64,000 nt of DNA from Anastatus disparis (taxonomy: Eukaryota > Arthropoda > Insecta > Hymenoptera > Eupelmidae): the NCBI GenBank assembly GCA_017163975.1, contig JAFFSR010000239.1:7378001-7442000 (forward strand), given 5' to 3'. The notes under the pieces were generated by a model. It was not told the origin of the DNA. It saw only the letters and a list, made by a program, of their open reading frames with translations, and did no database searches. The number at the start of each line of letters is the position of its first letter. Within the stretch, counting starts at the first letter, position 1. Below, in pieces: positions 1 to 13,100 of the stretch. The position numbers and the translations under genes are program-made.

Positions 1-3000
1 CAATATACAACTACTTTTTAAAAGACGTTTGTCATCCATTTGGATTAAGGATCAATCTGTTTAAAGCAATTCATTCTCTGCAGTCTTAGTGTAACTATAT
101 TAATGAAAAAATACCAATAAATTAAAAACATATTTTATATTAAATTTTCCTTCTTTGAAATACTTATATTGTTACGTAATAAACAATAAAATTATTCTAA
201 AATATGTCTTTATACAATTAGTTAAACGTTACTTTTTAATTATGATTTGAAGATGTTTACTAATTTTGTGAAATTTGAAAATAATGTAATTTAATAAAAA
301 CTAGTAATTATTGATAAGCACTTTGATAATTAATTTTTCATACATATTAATTAAATATTACTTATGTATTATTTGTATAAATTTTAAAATAAATAAATTT
401 CTTGCAATTTTAATTTTTGGTTTTAAATTCTTATTTAAGAAAGTGATTATAAATATTTAAATTTGAAACTAATATTTTAAAATTAAAAAATAAATATTAT
501 ATTCGGTTCAGTGAACATTCAGTAAATGTTTTAATTTATTTTAAAGAAATGATTTTATTCCTTATTATAATCACGTTTTATTACTGTTTTCAATTCTCAC
601 TATAAATATTTAATTTTTAATTAAACTTAAATGATTCTTGAGCAATTCAACAAAAAAAAAACTTCTGAAATTGAATACATAAAATATTTAATGCATATTT
701 GAAACAGTCATCGAAGCAAGTGACACGTTTATTAATTAATTTTGTAAGCAGAAAATTGCTGCAAGACAAACTTTCTGCCAAACACTTATTATATTATTTC
801 AAAAGTAAACTTTCAAAGTGTTTCAAATTATTTCATTCAATAGAGAGCTTCTTGCTTGACACATATAGTTGTATTAGCTTCGCAACAAGGCACTTCTAAC
901 ATATAATGGTAAAAAAGAACAAATACAATTTTTGTGATTTAACTTAATTATTTTCAACTATCGATTAATCAGCTGTGTAAACTCGCAATGTCACTGAAAA
1001 ACTTGATGTTTTCATCATCATCCGTATTTGGTCATAATAACAAAAAAAAAACAAGTAATCTAAAAGGTAACGTATAATGAGTAAGAAAGAGATAGAGAAA
1101 AAACGCCCAAAAAAATTACCAAGTGCGACCCAAACGTTATTTTCTAAGTAAAATTTTACCGTTGAAAATAAATTTTACCTTTTCTTTGGGCTTTGCTTAT
1201 TTCTTATATAGTATAGAAACACAGTGACATTGTGCTCCTCGTTAACGTAATGGAAAACTAAAAAAAATTTTGCACAATCTAAGAGAAAAAAAACACGTTT
1301 TATAGCGGCAAGCAATACACACACTCAACTCAGCTCTCAACCACACACCTTTTAATAATCTTAGTATGCTATTTTAGGTTATGTTCAACTTTGATGCCCT
1401 GATGGGGATGAAACGGCTGATCGCGCGCAGCATTGTATTAAAGCGCGCGTTTCTTAAAAAAAAAACTAAAAAAAACTATGTCTTCACGTGAAATGAAAAA
1501 TAAAAAGCCTTGATATTAAAATATACAAAATTCTTATATAAATCTCGACAGTAAGTGATAAACCTTTTTCATTTTTCTTCAATGTTAAATTTTCTTATCT
1601 TGAAGAATATACTATATTTTCATACGTGGCTACTAATATTACTCATATACTTTTATTATCTTTATTATACTATTATAATTATTTTTTTCTCTTGTTATAA
1701 TCACATTTTATACAGTCTTCGGCTCGCTTACTTTCGCAATCATCAAGACAGTCTAACACAACACAAGCGCACAACGAGTACACGAGAACTTAACAATTCC
1801 AAAAGATGACTAATGCAAGGCGACTAAAACTCCATCGCACGTCGCCGCACACGTTCGTTTGTGTTATACGTATGTGTATTATCAAGTATCTACAAATACA
1901 TATACGTATACTTTAAAACACGATATTTCTTTTTTTTATGCGTGGGCGAGATCTCGAGCACAGAGCGCTGCGCTTTCTTTTTTTTTCCTTTTTTTTCTTG
2001 CTTGTTGCGCCTCCGTGATTGCGCGCTGGCAATTACACATCAGTGGGATATTATAAACACTTTTTTTCCTGTTTATATAGCAGACTATTGTAAATTATAT
2101 ATTAAGTGATTGAACTTTTATTTAACTTTTACTTTTATTAATTCTCATGAGTTCTTTATGTGATTATTAATAGATCAATTGTTAAATACAGTCAAATTTT
2201 CACTATATTAACTTTTTTTTATTTAATTAATTTTATAATTTTTATTCTTTAACTAAAAAGATGAAATATAACAAATCAATATTGCTATCATACAATATTT
2301 ATAAGAATGAATTAATCATACACATTTGCAAATAATTATTGGCAACATTAAAACAACAAAGATAAGAATTTAATCGAATTGAACAGAACAATTAAAAGAA
2401 AAAAAATATAGAAAATAAAGTTTCTGTAGGCATAATGAAATGACGAAGAAAATATAAAAAGAAAAAAGAAAAGTTATTATTAGCGTTTAATGTTACCAAG
2501 ATTCAGCAGCTGAGTCATTCATAACTTTTCTTTTTTTTTTTCTACAATTGCTTGTAATCTAGTAAATCATTGAATTGACGATAAATAGATCTACAGAAAT
2601 ATTGTTTTCATTGATAGTTTTTATCACGTTTAAATAATCAAGAACTTTATGTACAATTATTTTTAGATGTTTAATGAATTTCGTTATTTTATTTTGTCTA
2701 TGAAAATTTTGAGATTGACATTTTATTTAAGATTTTGTTCTTTATTCTTTTTATGAAAAAAGTATCATACAAAAAAGTTATTTATTATTATACTGCAAAA
2801 AATGCTTTCAGAAACTATCTTTGATCAAAATTAAATATTTAATTGAAAATTATGAAAGGAATCGTACACAAAAAAGCACTGAATGTAAAAATTTGTACTT
2901 TCACACCAACATTAAATCACACACATAATACCGGATCTTTATATAATCACTTTTTTCTTTAACACTGAATTTCAAACAATAAGAATGCCTCTATGACCAA

Positions 3001-4850
3001 ACAATGAAAAATTATTCTTACAACGCGATCATCTCGACCGATCATATCAAATATTTACCTTGCAAAGATAAAGACTTCTTTGTAAAAGAAAATGTTAAAA
3101 AAAATTTATCTGATTATTAAACACACACGTGCGTACACACTATCCTTTTGTATTTTTATCACTTGTGATTTCTTCCGCTGGATTTTCTTTGAAGATTACA
3201 ATAATATACAAGTTCCTCTTGTACTTTTAAACTTGGAGCATTAAAAAAAGAAGAAAAAAAAAGACGAAGAACTAGGTTGATTTTCACGCTCCGACAACAT
3301 CAACTTTCCGTAGTCTTCTCTTAATTCTCTCCGTAATTTCTCCTTCACAGATTTTGTTTCTTTTTTTTTCGTTTTATTTTAAGAATCGAATAAAAAAAAG
3401 GAAGGAAAAAAATTTTCTCTGGTCGACGACAAATTGGTTTTTCAGTTTCTTTCACTTGATCGTCCATACAATAAGTTTTATATTTCCGTTGAAAGTTGGA
3501 TACTTTACGAATTTTGTACTATGTGCAATTATTGGAGTTGCCGATTTTTACGTGTTATCTACTGAAGTTAACGCGGATATGCAAATAAAGAATACACGAT
3601 ATGTTTTAGAGAATTTTCGGTTCAGTGGATATTAAAAAAAAAGGAAATACAGAATGGTTGTTGTTACATGCGTAGTGCAATAAGGAAACTGGGAATATAA
3701 CTTTGTTCATAATAAACTTAATTCTATAAATTATTTTAGTTGTAATGTTTTATTTAGACTGGATTTAAAAATATTTACTTTATAACCATGCCATCATTTA
3801 TTGCAAATTTATTTAATGAAAGTAATTTCGATTTACGTTAATAAACTAATTAAAAATCTTGAAAATCAGGAAAGAACTGAAAATTAATGCTATGTGTTAT
3901 CTAAATTTATATAATACAATTAATTTTTCATAAAAAAATTAAATTTTTTCGAGTGTTTTTCAAATATTTAAAACATGTCTATGATATAATTTTCGTTTTC
4001 GAAAATCAACATTTGATAGTTGACCATATTGTATTGTAAATAAAAAATATATTAAATTATGCATACTTAAAAAAGTAAAAAAATGTATGACAATATGTAA
4101 TATAGAAATACAATGTAAGTGTAACAAAAATTGAGAAACGATTACAATTTCTTAATCTTTAAACTTTACTTTGATGAATGGCCAAAAATAGTATTTAAAA
4201 ATTTTAACTCATACCAGCAACATCACATTTTTAACGTGAATTTGATAGTTACAGAACAAACGATGCACAATGAAAATTTGATACTTTCTTACAAAAATCG
4301 CACAATCACTACGTTTAACTATATGAAAATCAATAATATTAATAGAAATATGAATTTTTTTAATAATTATTTCAATCATATAATACAATTAGTAAAATAA
4401 TGATAAAACATATCGTTAGACTTTTAGTATCAGAGATAATATAATAAATTGTTCGTATTATATTATATCGGTGATTCATCGGTCAGTGATTATATTAAAT
4501 AAATCGATAAATGATAACCGTACGATTTGATAAATAATAATTATAAGGTCTCATGAAATAAAAAAGATATTTTCATACATTAGATATCGAATGAAGTATG
4601 TTTTGATTGTGATTATAAATTATTAATACGTAATCATATTGAAACACGTTGTAAAATATGTATTATACACGTTTATGTAGAATAGTTTTTATTTAATAAA
4701 TTTAACGTATTATTTAATAAATTTAACGTATATACTTTTAGAATTTTATTAATTATTAATTGATTCATCACATGCTAAAAAAAACAATTTTTTTTATCAA
4801 TGGAGAAGAAACAAAGTGGTTTACTTGACTAGTTTTTCATTAATTTTATT
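1..4850. other. Gene-free AT-rich 5' flank
   Basis: No open frame here shows protein-like composition. The longer frames are rich in Phe, Tyr, Lys, Asn and Ile, as expected of AT-rich DNA read by chance. Two less AT-rich islands stand out: about 1320-1460, which includes a run of GCGC-containing sequence, and about 1830-2045. They could be promoters or leader exons of a neighbouring gene, but I see no core promoter or splice structure that proves it. The remainder is homopolymer tracts and simple AT sequence. Confidence 0.6.
4690..4730. repeat. Two-copy tandem duplication, 21-bp period
   Basis: An identical 20-base block (TATTTAATAAATTTAACGTA) occurs at 4690-4709 and again at 4711-4730. Perfect identity suggests a recent local duplication. 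No function is apparent. Confidence 0.8.
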
Positions 4851-4853
4851 TCT

Positions 4854-4891
4854 TTAACATCGCTGCATCTATACTATCGTTGCGATGTTAA
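4854..4891. repeat. Perfect 10-bp inverted repeat (hairpin)
   Basis: TTAACATCGC at 4854-4863 is the exact reverse complement of GCGATGTTAA at 4882-4891, with an 18-base loop. It lies about 75 bp beyond the 3' side of the tRNA-like block at 4966-5043, read on the minus strand. It may be part of the same repeat unit or an independent hairpin. Confidence 0.6.
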
Positions 4892-4965
4892 TTAGCGACA
4901 GAGGTTTTCAGTGTGTTCGTGAACAAAGCACATGTATCGTATATACAGTGGTGCTTGTATCAATA

Positions 4966-5043
4966 AGCCGGCGAGAGTAGGATTCGAACTCGGGTTCTCG
5001 AGATTATGAATTTATCGCTCTGCCGACTGAGCCACTGACGACC
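4966..5043 (-). mobile_element. tRNA-derived SINE head or tRNA pseudogene
   Basis: Read on the minus strand, this block holds a perfect RNA polymerase III A box (TGGCTCAGTCGG, 5023-5034) and a B-box-like element (AGTTCGAATCC, near 4980-4990) at tRNA-like spacing. A D-arm stem is visible (GCTC pairing with GAGC). The region between them contains TTCATAA, which resembles the anticodon loop of elongator tRNA-Met (anticodon CAT). The anticodon stem, T stem and acceptor stem do not pair properly, so this is not a functional tRNA. A tRNA-derived SINE promoter or a decayed tRNA gene fits best. The SINE body and target-site duplications were not defined. Confidence 0.65.
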
Positions 5044-5666
5044 TCCGCAGCATTTTGAACTTCAAATATTTTTTCGTTTATTCATAATATTTTATTCTAA
5101 TATTTATTGTTGTCTTTTATAATTTGGAATAAAAATTATGAATTAATACTCACTTGTTTTTTACTCTATTTACTTAAAATTTTTTTTTTATCAGATTCTC
5201 CTTGTTTCCAATATTTTTAAAATGTATTTATAATCAATTTTCTTCTTTTTACGGATTTTTCGATTTTGGTAAATTTCCAACTTAATCAATTAATTTCTAA
5301 AACAAGAGAAAAATTGTGGAACTTAAAGAATTTTGGTAAAAAAATATTATATTTATAAAAAAAGTTACTAAAAAAAAATTTTTATCATCCACCTTACGCT
5401 TTATTAAGTCGACAAACGGGGCGAATAAAAGCCATATCTTACATCTAAAATTTAGTGGAAGTAATGAAGTTTATAACTTCTAAGCATTAACAATTTATAA
5501 AATTTGATAAATTATTCAAAATTTCAAACAAATTATTCAAATGCATTAAAAGAAATAAAGAAAAAAGTAGAAAATTTCAAAAAATTTCAATTTATTTTTT
5601 ATTTAATTGGGCTCGTTTTTTTTAAGTTAATAAAGTGACAACGGTTGAGGTGGGAATAAAGCACTT

Positions 5667-5754
5667 TATGCTACTAGGGAACAAAATCTATTCTCCCTCA
5701 GGTCATAAGTTGTACCCTCGGAAGAAATAAGTGACTTTAGTCCCTAGTTGCATA
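5667..5754. repeat. Imperfect long hairpin / inverted repeat
   Basis: The 14 bases at 5667-5680 (TATGCTACTAGGGA) match the reverse complement of 5741-5754 at 13 of 14 positions. Further partial pairing occurs towards the loop (TTCTCCCTC against a segment at 5715-5725). The folded unit would be about 88 nt. It could be the remnant of a small inverted-repeat transposon or a chance hairpin. Confidence 0.5.
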
Positions 5755-6639
5755 ACATACTACTATAATGTTAACACTTCGAAAGTCGGAATTTTAAATA
5801 TTTCTAGAACTCATTATTTCTATTAAAAAATTATTTCTGCAGGTAGCTAATTTACAATCAAACTAAGATGGCCATATGACTGTTGGTAGCAATTAATAAT
5901 TAATGTCTTTTATAGAAATAGTAATCGTATCAGTAAAATTGAATAACTTTATTTATAAAGATAAAAATTTTTTTGTAATATGCAACTTGAAATTTTTTTA
6001 TTTTAAGCCAACGTAAAACCTTTGGACTATAAAGGAGATATTCAATAAATATTCATGATCGTAATTACGTCTTTCCATTTTTATGAATTCATAAAAAATA
6101 ATTTTATTTTCCTCCATTTTTATATGAAATATTGGCTTTTATGGCGTTTTGTGTGTTTTGATTTACCTGATTTAAAATAGACTTTTCTTACGTGAAAATA
6201 ATAGCATTATATAAAGTCAGTATGGTTGTTCAAGTAATTATGATAGTAATTTCTTCAATTATGATTTAGACAATTAAATGAACAAATATTATTATAAATC
6301 CTTTATAACAATAATAATTTAAGTTAAATATTATATAAAAATTTTATAATTTAATACTGACCAGTAGCATTGGTACTTTTAGAAAAATTATTTTCATTAA
6401 TTGTGCAAATAAAACAATTAAAATTATAAAAAAAATTATAAATTTCATTCTTTTTCAATTTTTTTGTAAACATTATCTAAACATAGTTTAGATACATAAA
6501 AAAAGTTAATATTTTTTAAATATATCGTACACGCAAATACCTAATACTTATATTTTCCTATAGAAAAAAAATTATTAATCAAATTAAAGTAAAACTATTA
6601 ATGATTTCAGATAAATTAGTACTTGTATACATACATAGA
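5755..6639. other. Gene-free AT-rich stretch
   Basis: No coding frame, RNA gene or clear repeat was seen. The sequence is AT-rich with homopolymer tracts. Confidence 0.5.
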
Positions 6640-7653
6640 GAAAAAGGCGCGTAAACAAGGATCGTAACACCTCTTTGTATTATTACCAGTACTTTAATAG
6701 GAGCACAACAAACAACTGATCTGTTCATTCGGCTTAAAAATAATCGATATCCCGCGCGTTTCTACACATCTGTCAGATGGCTTAATAGCATGAGTCTATA
6801 AAATCCCTAGTCAAACCGTACAAAAGGTAGAAAAGAGCAGATTTTTCCAAAGATACTATTACTGCCGTTTAAAACCTTATACTTATAACCAAACATTTCA
6901 GGTTAGGTTGATAAACCTTCGTCTAGTAAACTTTGTTGCTTGAACCTAAAAAAAAAGACGAAGACGCTGTTACATTGTAACGCTAAAGTGCGAGTAGGAT
7001 AGTAATAACGGCGCGAATTCAAGAAAATTAGTTAACCTCCTTGTATATATGCACGAGAGAGAAAAAGTATCATACACAAATATATCAGGCGCGTGTTGTG
7101 AAGAGAGAGAAAAACGATCGATCAAATATGTGTAGTGTACACATAATGTATTATATGTGTATGTTGTATGTATATTGAAATGTTAAACGTGAAAGAAAGA
7201 GATGGTAAACTATCAAAAATGTAAAAAAATTACAAAAACTTGAATTAATAATTTAGTAATGAAATTTAAGATAAATATTGGATATATTAATCTTTGTATA
7301 TATGTTTTTACACTAAACAATTAAGCAAAATAAAAACGTCCGCTAAGTAAAAAAAAGGAGTTATTTGGACGTTAACGTGCCGGCAACAGAAAAATTCATC
7401 TTTATAGAATATCACAAAGCAATAATAATATACTAATGAATCCTGGATCAAAATAATTATCAAATTAAAAAGAAATTAAAACGGAAAAATTTAATTAAAA
7501 ATAATATATTTATTTGTAAAGAAAAATTATGAGGCAGCTGCTGCTGCTAGTTTGCGGAGACGATCAATAGACAAAGATGAATTGGTGAGAAAAAAAATTT
7601 TTTAACAACAAAGGTGGACGCTTTCAAGGACGTCACCAGGAAGTTATTGAACA
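6640..7653 (+). promoter_or_regulatory. hiw: Presumed highwire promoter and 5' leader
   Basis: This kilobase precedes the highwire start codon. It is less AT-rich than the flank, notably around 6650-6790 and 6945-7130. It contains an ATCGATA-type element near 6744 that resembles a DRE site, and GAGA-rich runs near 7054 and 7102. These features are common in insect promoters, but I cannot place a transcription start from sequence. The final stretch before 7654 must be leader, since the start codon is preceded by an in-frame TGA at 7648-7650. Confidence 0.4.
7529..7570 (+). other. Possible upstream ORF of 13 codons in highwire leader
   Basis: An ATG at 7529 opens a short frame (MRQLLLLVCGDDQ) closed by TAG at 7568-7570, 83 bases before the highwire start. 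If it lies within the mature leader it could dampen translation of highwire. The extent of the transcript here is unknown, so this is only a candidate. Confidence 0.25.
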
Positions 7654-10191
7654 ATGGAGATAACAGAGAATGAAAGGCTTCTACCTGAGCCTAGTGGTTA
7701 TATCAGATGTTTTTACGATCTCTTCAAAAGCATCGCCGAAGCTCAGAGGTACTAAGACTTAACCTCTTTTCATCGATGAACAAAATTAATTTTAAATAGA
7801 AATCATTAATTTTTTCTCAAAATTTTAGATTAATTAGCTGTTAATAGAAATGTTTTTTCTTGTTAATTGATTTTTTTTAACAATCATTGTCTAGGAAGTA
7901 GAGATTTGTTTAACATTCAATTGCGTTACAGACGACGCGATAATAACCTCAAAATCTGTTGTCAAACATCGTTTATTGTTTTGAACTGTTTTTTTTTGTT
8001 TAGTTTTTCATTGTTTGTTATTATTTTTAGATGAGCACAAGTTGATTTAAATTTAAAGACCCTTAATTTGTAGCGTCATAATTTTTAAATCTTCAAGTCA
8101 CGAAACAATATGAAAACATTGCGTTATATCGCGATAGATTATTATTATTTTCAAATTATCATACATTAATAAATTTATAATAATATAATTTTTTAGGAAT
8201 ATTTTATAGTAAAGAATATTTATAATTTATTATAATATTTAATGAAATTTTGATTACTGAAAATGCTTTTTTAATGAAAAAAAATTATAATATCGTCTGC
8301 TTGAAAAATTTCATTTTTTCTAAAATTAAAATTCATAATTTTATTAATTTTCTATTATTTTTAGCATTAGTTTTAATGTTAACAGTATAAAAAAACATTT
8401 ATTATTAAATATTTTCGATTTATTAAAATCCAAAAAATATATGTCAAGTCTATAATTATTTGTATTCACAAATGCAACACAAAAAAAATTTATTTTATAG
8501 ATATATAAACCAAATATATTTAAATAATAAAAATATTTAAAACGTTAATTATTTGAATATTTAATTTTACATAGAAATATTTGAATATTTAATTTTATAT
8601 TACTTTATTCTTTATTTAAACAAATATTAATGAATCGGGGCCTCAATTTATTGATATTATACAAAATAATACAAATTTTTTATTAATATAAGATGTATTA
8701 AATAATTTTTTATTTTAAATAAATTTTAGGTTAAAAGGCGAATGGAAAAAATGCAAAAAAAACAAAATTAAAAAAAAGGATAAAAGAAAGGTATGTTTAT
8801 AAGCATGTAAATTGATTCAAATTGGGTTGTTTCAAATTTAATTGTATTTAATAAAAAATATTATCTACATTAGATTGATTATAATGGGGAATCTAATAGT
8901 TCTGGTCCACCTGAAATTGAAGTTTCAAATAATGCTTCCGCATTTGCTGTTTTTGCAAGTGTCAGAGGTGCTGTGTTGGAAAAACATGCGAGAACTATAA
9001 ATGAAGCTTACAGAGCATTAAATAGTAATTCACCACCACCACCGGAATTTAGTGATAGTATAATTTCAGAAAGTGATGATGAAGATCGGATATCTACAAC
9101 ACAAAACTTACCAAAGGTATATTATAGAGTTAAAATGTACTGGTAAATGTCTTTAACTAAATTTAATTTTTATTTTAGATCGTTGGAATAGGTCTTAGAA
9201 GTGTATTCACATTAATGAGAGAAAGTCGATCGGTGGATCCATCATTATGTACTAAGGCTCTTAGTGCACTTTTGAATGTATTACAAGGACAATTGCCAGA
9301 AAGTCTAAAGACCGAACCAGATGAAGTTATTGGTAAATTATGAATACAATTAAATTATATTATTTGAAGCAATTCAAGCAATATATTATATACAATATGC
9401 TGTTATAGATCCACTATTTGATCTACTTTTGGATCTTGCAACTTCGCATGGCCCTGAATCAGCAGCAGCTAATGATGGAAGTCACTTAACAGCAGTAGCT
9501 TGTGCTTGTTTGATAAGTTTAGTTGTTGTTCGAGGAGATACTGGCAGACTTTTAGCAACTATAGCAGCATTATTAATGAGCCCAAGAGCTCTTGCAGTGC
9601 AAAATATTCAGGTTTTTATCATTTTTAAATAACTTTTATCATAGAACATTATTTTTATTTTTTTAAATCTAATTTTTGATGAAATTAATAAATTTAAAAA
9701 TTTTTAAATTAACATATATTGTGATTGTACATAATAGATTACATATTAGAATAGTTTATACACAGAAAATCAAAATTTTTTTAATATATAGTTTTTGTTT
9801 TAATTTAAAAATATATAATTAACGCTGAAATTCGATGTTAATACTATAATCATAAATATATATTTACATGCAGATGCCTATTGTTCTCACCTCACTTCAA
9901 AGAAGTGTACATGCTGTTTTGCTTGGTAAACTTGCTCGACCCGACTGGATTACTCATGGTGTTCCTAAGAGTTCTAAGGTTTATACTTCTGTGTTAAAGT
10001 TACCAAATGAAATAAATAATTTAGTTTTAAATGGTCAAAGTTTTGTCAGCGATGGTAAATATTTGTACCTGCATACAAACTGTGGCTTATTCAAGATCGG
10101 TAATGGACACGGTGGTACTATATGGGGTCATGTTTATGTTCATAAAGCTGATTTTTATCCCTCTGAAACTGGGTGGATTGGTTACGCGAAT
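7654..10191 (+). other. hiw: Highwire exons 1-6: N-terminal region
   Basis: Residues 1-358. Exon 1 encodes an acidic start (MEITENERLLPEPSG). The 61-nt exon 2 encodes a Lys-rich stretch (KKCKKNKIKKKDKRK) like the basic stretch near the MYCBP2 N-terminus. Exon 3 holds a block alignable with the vertebrate protein (SAFAVFASVRGAVLE), then a Pro run and an acidic linker. Exons 4-6 carry the helical region with LNVLQGQLPESL, LTAVACACLISLVV and SLQRSVHAVLLGKL. Intron 1 (7749-8729, 981 bp) is the longest of the 25 introns seen. Confidence 0.9.
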
Positions 10192-13100
10192 GTGAGTCTA
10201 CTTGGATTTCATAATTTCGATTTGAAGAAATTTTCAAAGTGCTGCATTTTTCTATACTGAATATTAATACATTACATATTAATTACAGAGTTCCTTATAT
10301 TTTAAATGCGCACCCAAGAAACAATGTGAACTAATGATATTAGATGCGGATACATTAACGATACGAGGAATCGCAGTTTTAGAAGGAAAAGATTGGTCTT
10401 CTTCTCTTATGTTTTCAGATGGCGAAAATTTAGGAATGATTACTGCTGGTAAAGATGTAAGTAATATTATTTGAAACAGTGTACTATATAAGCATTATTC
10501 TTAGAAAGTGTAATATTAGTGTTAACATGACTTTCTGTTTTTACAGGAGGGTTTTGTTGTTCGTACGATAAACACATTAAGTAATCCAGTTACAGTCACG
10601 TCAGAACTTCCTTTAAAATTAGCTAGAAAACGCGTTGACGTATTTGGATATGCAGCATTTGAAGAGGACCAATCATCATACATTCTAAATCCTCGCTGTG
10701 ATGATGAAGTTGCATACGTTGCTGCTGGAAAGGAATTTATGATGTTAAAAACTGTTTCCGGTAAATTAATGTATACAGGCAAAGGTAGATGTATAGGAAT
10801 GAGAAATAATGCCAAATCAAATAGATGGTTAGAAGTTTCTGTAGGAAAAAAATGCAAAGTTTTAAATTTTGCTGTTGGTCATGAAGGTCAACATGTTATT
10901 TTAATTCTTGATGATGGATCAGTTCTTTTTGCTGGCACGGCTAGACGTGGAGAAGATGGAGATAGCAGTAAGTGTTTAATATTTTAAAACAGATTATAGT
11001 AAATTGAAAATTTTTCAAATAATTTATTAAGATTAAATTTTTTTATAAATACAATTAAAGGTAAAATTTACAAAAAAAAATTTATTAAATTTCAATTTTT
11101 TTATGTTTTTGATAAAAAAAATTACCAATTTATGAATCATCTATATATTATTTTTGTATTAATTTTTCAGATAAAGTACGGCATGTACCAAAACCAAGCA
11201 AACCAAAGAAAATGCAAAAAGTTGACGGTCAATATATTGTTCAAGCTGCTTGTAACAATGGTACTACTGCTTTAGTTACAAAAGAGGGTTCATTATATAT
11301 GTTTGGCAAGGATACACTGTACAGTGATGAAGCAACTGGACTAGTTCCTGAGTTAAAAGAAGTTTGTGTTGTTAACATCTCGTTAGGAAAAGCTCATGCT
11401 GCTGTCTTAACTAATAAAGGTCACCTTTATACCTTTGGAATAAATAACAGAGGACAATGTGGTAGAGATTTTTCATCGGCACATCCTGTGAGTAAAGAAA
11501 TCAATGTTGTAGCTATGGAAACAGGTGTCCCAGAAGATGATGCTGCTGCAACGGAGGATGGTAAGTTTTATCAGTTAATGACATTAATCATATATAAGTC
11601 TGAAATCATGAAAAAATTGAAATTTTTTCAAAAAATGTTTTGATAAATGTGGTTATTTGGTCTAACACGATTTTTTAGGAAATTATAACTCATTATAATA
11701 CAATTTTTAATCGTTTTTAAATAAGTTTCGGTTCAGTAAAAAAAAGCATTGAAATTTCTAGATTCATTATCAGAGGAGGAGCAGAAGCGTATTAAAAAAA
11801 TTAAGCAAGTTTCATGGAAGGCGCAAAACTTAAAAGGTCTTATTATTTTTATTTTTTTTCTGTTCTGTAAATTAATAAAATTGAACTTTTTTTTTGTATT
11901 TTGTTCAAACGTAACGTTAAAAATTAGAGTTTGAAATTCATTCCCATTTCATAGACAAAAATACCATTTTAGTATTTATTGAATAGAAGTATCATTTTCA
12001 TATTTATAGCATAGAAATATCATCTCAATATTTATTCCGTTGAAATATTACATACATATTAGAATTTAAATTATTTTTTTTCAAAATGTTTTAATAAAAA
12101 AATTAATCTTTTTAGAAAATGCAGAAGCTGGTGAAGAATGGGAAGAAGCTAAAGGAATAAGAGTAGATGGTATGTGTCCACCTGGTCAACATCAATGGAG
12201 GCATAGAGCTTGTATGGTTTGTACAGTTTGTCGAGAATGTACAGGGTACAGTGTATCATGTATTAGCAGTGTAAGACGTGATAGAAATCCTGACAGAAAT
12301 CCTGGACAGTAAGTTTTGAATTTATATATTAAATTTAAATAGTAAACTAATTAAATTAAACAAATAAATTGTATTAATTTCATAATTTTTATTATAGGGA
12401 ATGTGGTTGTGGTGAGGGTGACAGTGGCTGTGCCGAATGTGGTTGTTGTCGAATATGTGCCAGGGAAAGTTGTGATAATGGTAGACTATAATTTATTTTA
12501 AATTCATCTTAATTTCTGACAATTAAATAATCTTTCTTTAATTTGCTTTCTTAGCCCGTGGTAGTTTACATGTATCCGAAATTTTCCGAGAATTTCTCAG
12601 AAAACGTTCTGAAGAGAAATTACAGAAACATTGGAAAGCATCAAATAATCAACGTGCTAGCAACGGTAACTATATTAATTTGAACAATAATATATTTTAA
12701 AAGTGTATTATAAATTTTCTTATAATATTTATGAATAAAGCAGATAATGCAAATGCCTTTAAAAAAACAGCAGCTGGACCCATCGTCGTTGTACATAAAT
12801 CATTAGCAGCAAAAGCAATTGCAGGAGCAGCGGCAACAGGTTCATTAGCTGAAGAAGCGATTGGTGGAGATGGAAGTGATATTGAACGTGGTGATACAAC
12901 ACGTGTTGCTAGTGTACCACCAGCCCGTGTTATTTTTCCTAGTGATAGTCCTGTTATACAAGTATCATGTGGATTACACCACACAGTTGCTTTATTGCAA
13001 AGTGGTGAAGTTTATACTTTTGGTAGTAATATTTATGGTCAGTTGGGTGTTGGAAATTTACTCGCACATGCAGGACCTATGCAAGTTAAGATACCTGGCA

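Noticed and set aside
1380..1440. Box C/D snoRNA-like motifs (GATGNNN and CTGA)
   Set aside because: No proper C-box consensus, no terminal stem and too short a spacing.
3354..3635. 93-codon plus-strand frame
   Set aside because: Phe, Lys and Ile rich, starts in a T tract, no motif or splice context; fits chance in AT-rich DNA.
4131..4400. 89-codon plus-strand frame
   Set aside because: Asn, Ile and Lys rich low-complexity translation with no recognisable domain.
4966..5043. Functional tRNA-Met gene
   Set aside because: Anticodon, T and acceptor stems do not pair; only the Pol III boxes and D arm are preserved.
10522..10857. 111-codon minus-strand frame
   Set aside because: Antisense shadow of highwire exon 8.
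12697..12984. 95-codon minus-strand frame
   Set aside because: Antisense shadow of highwire exon 14.
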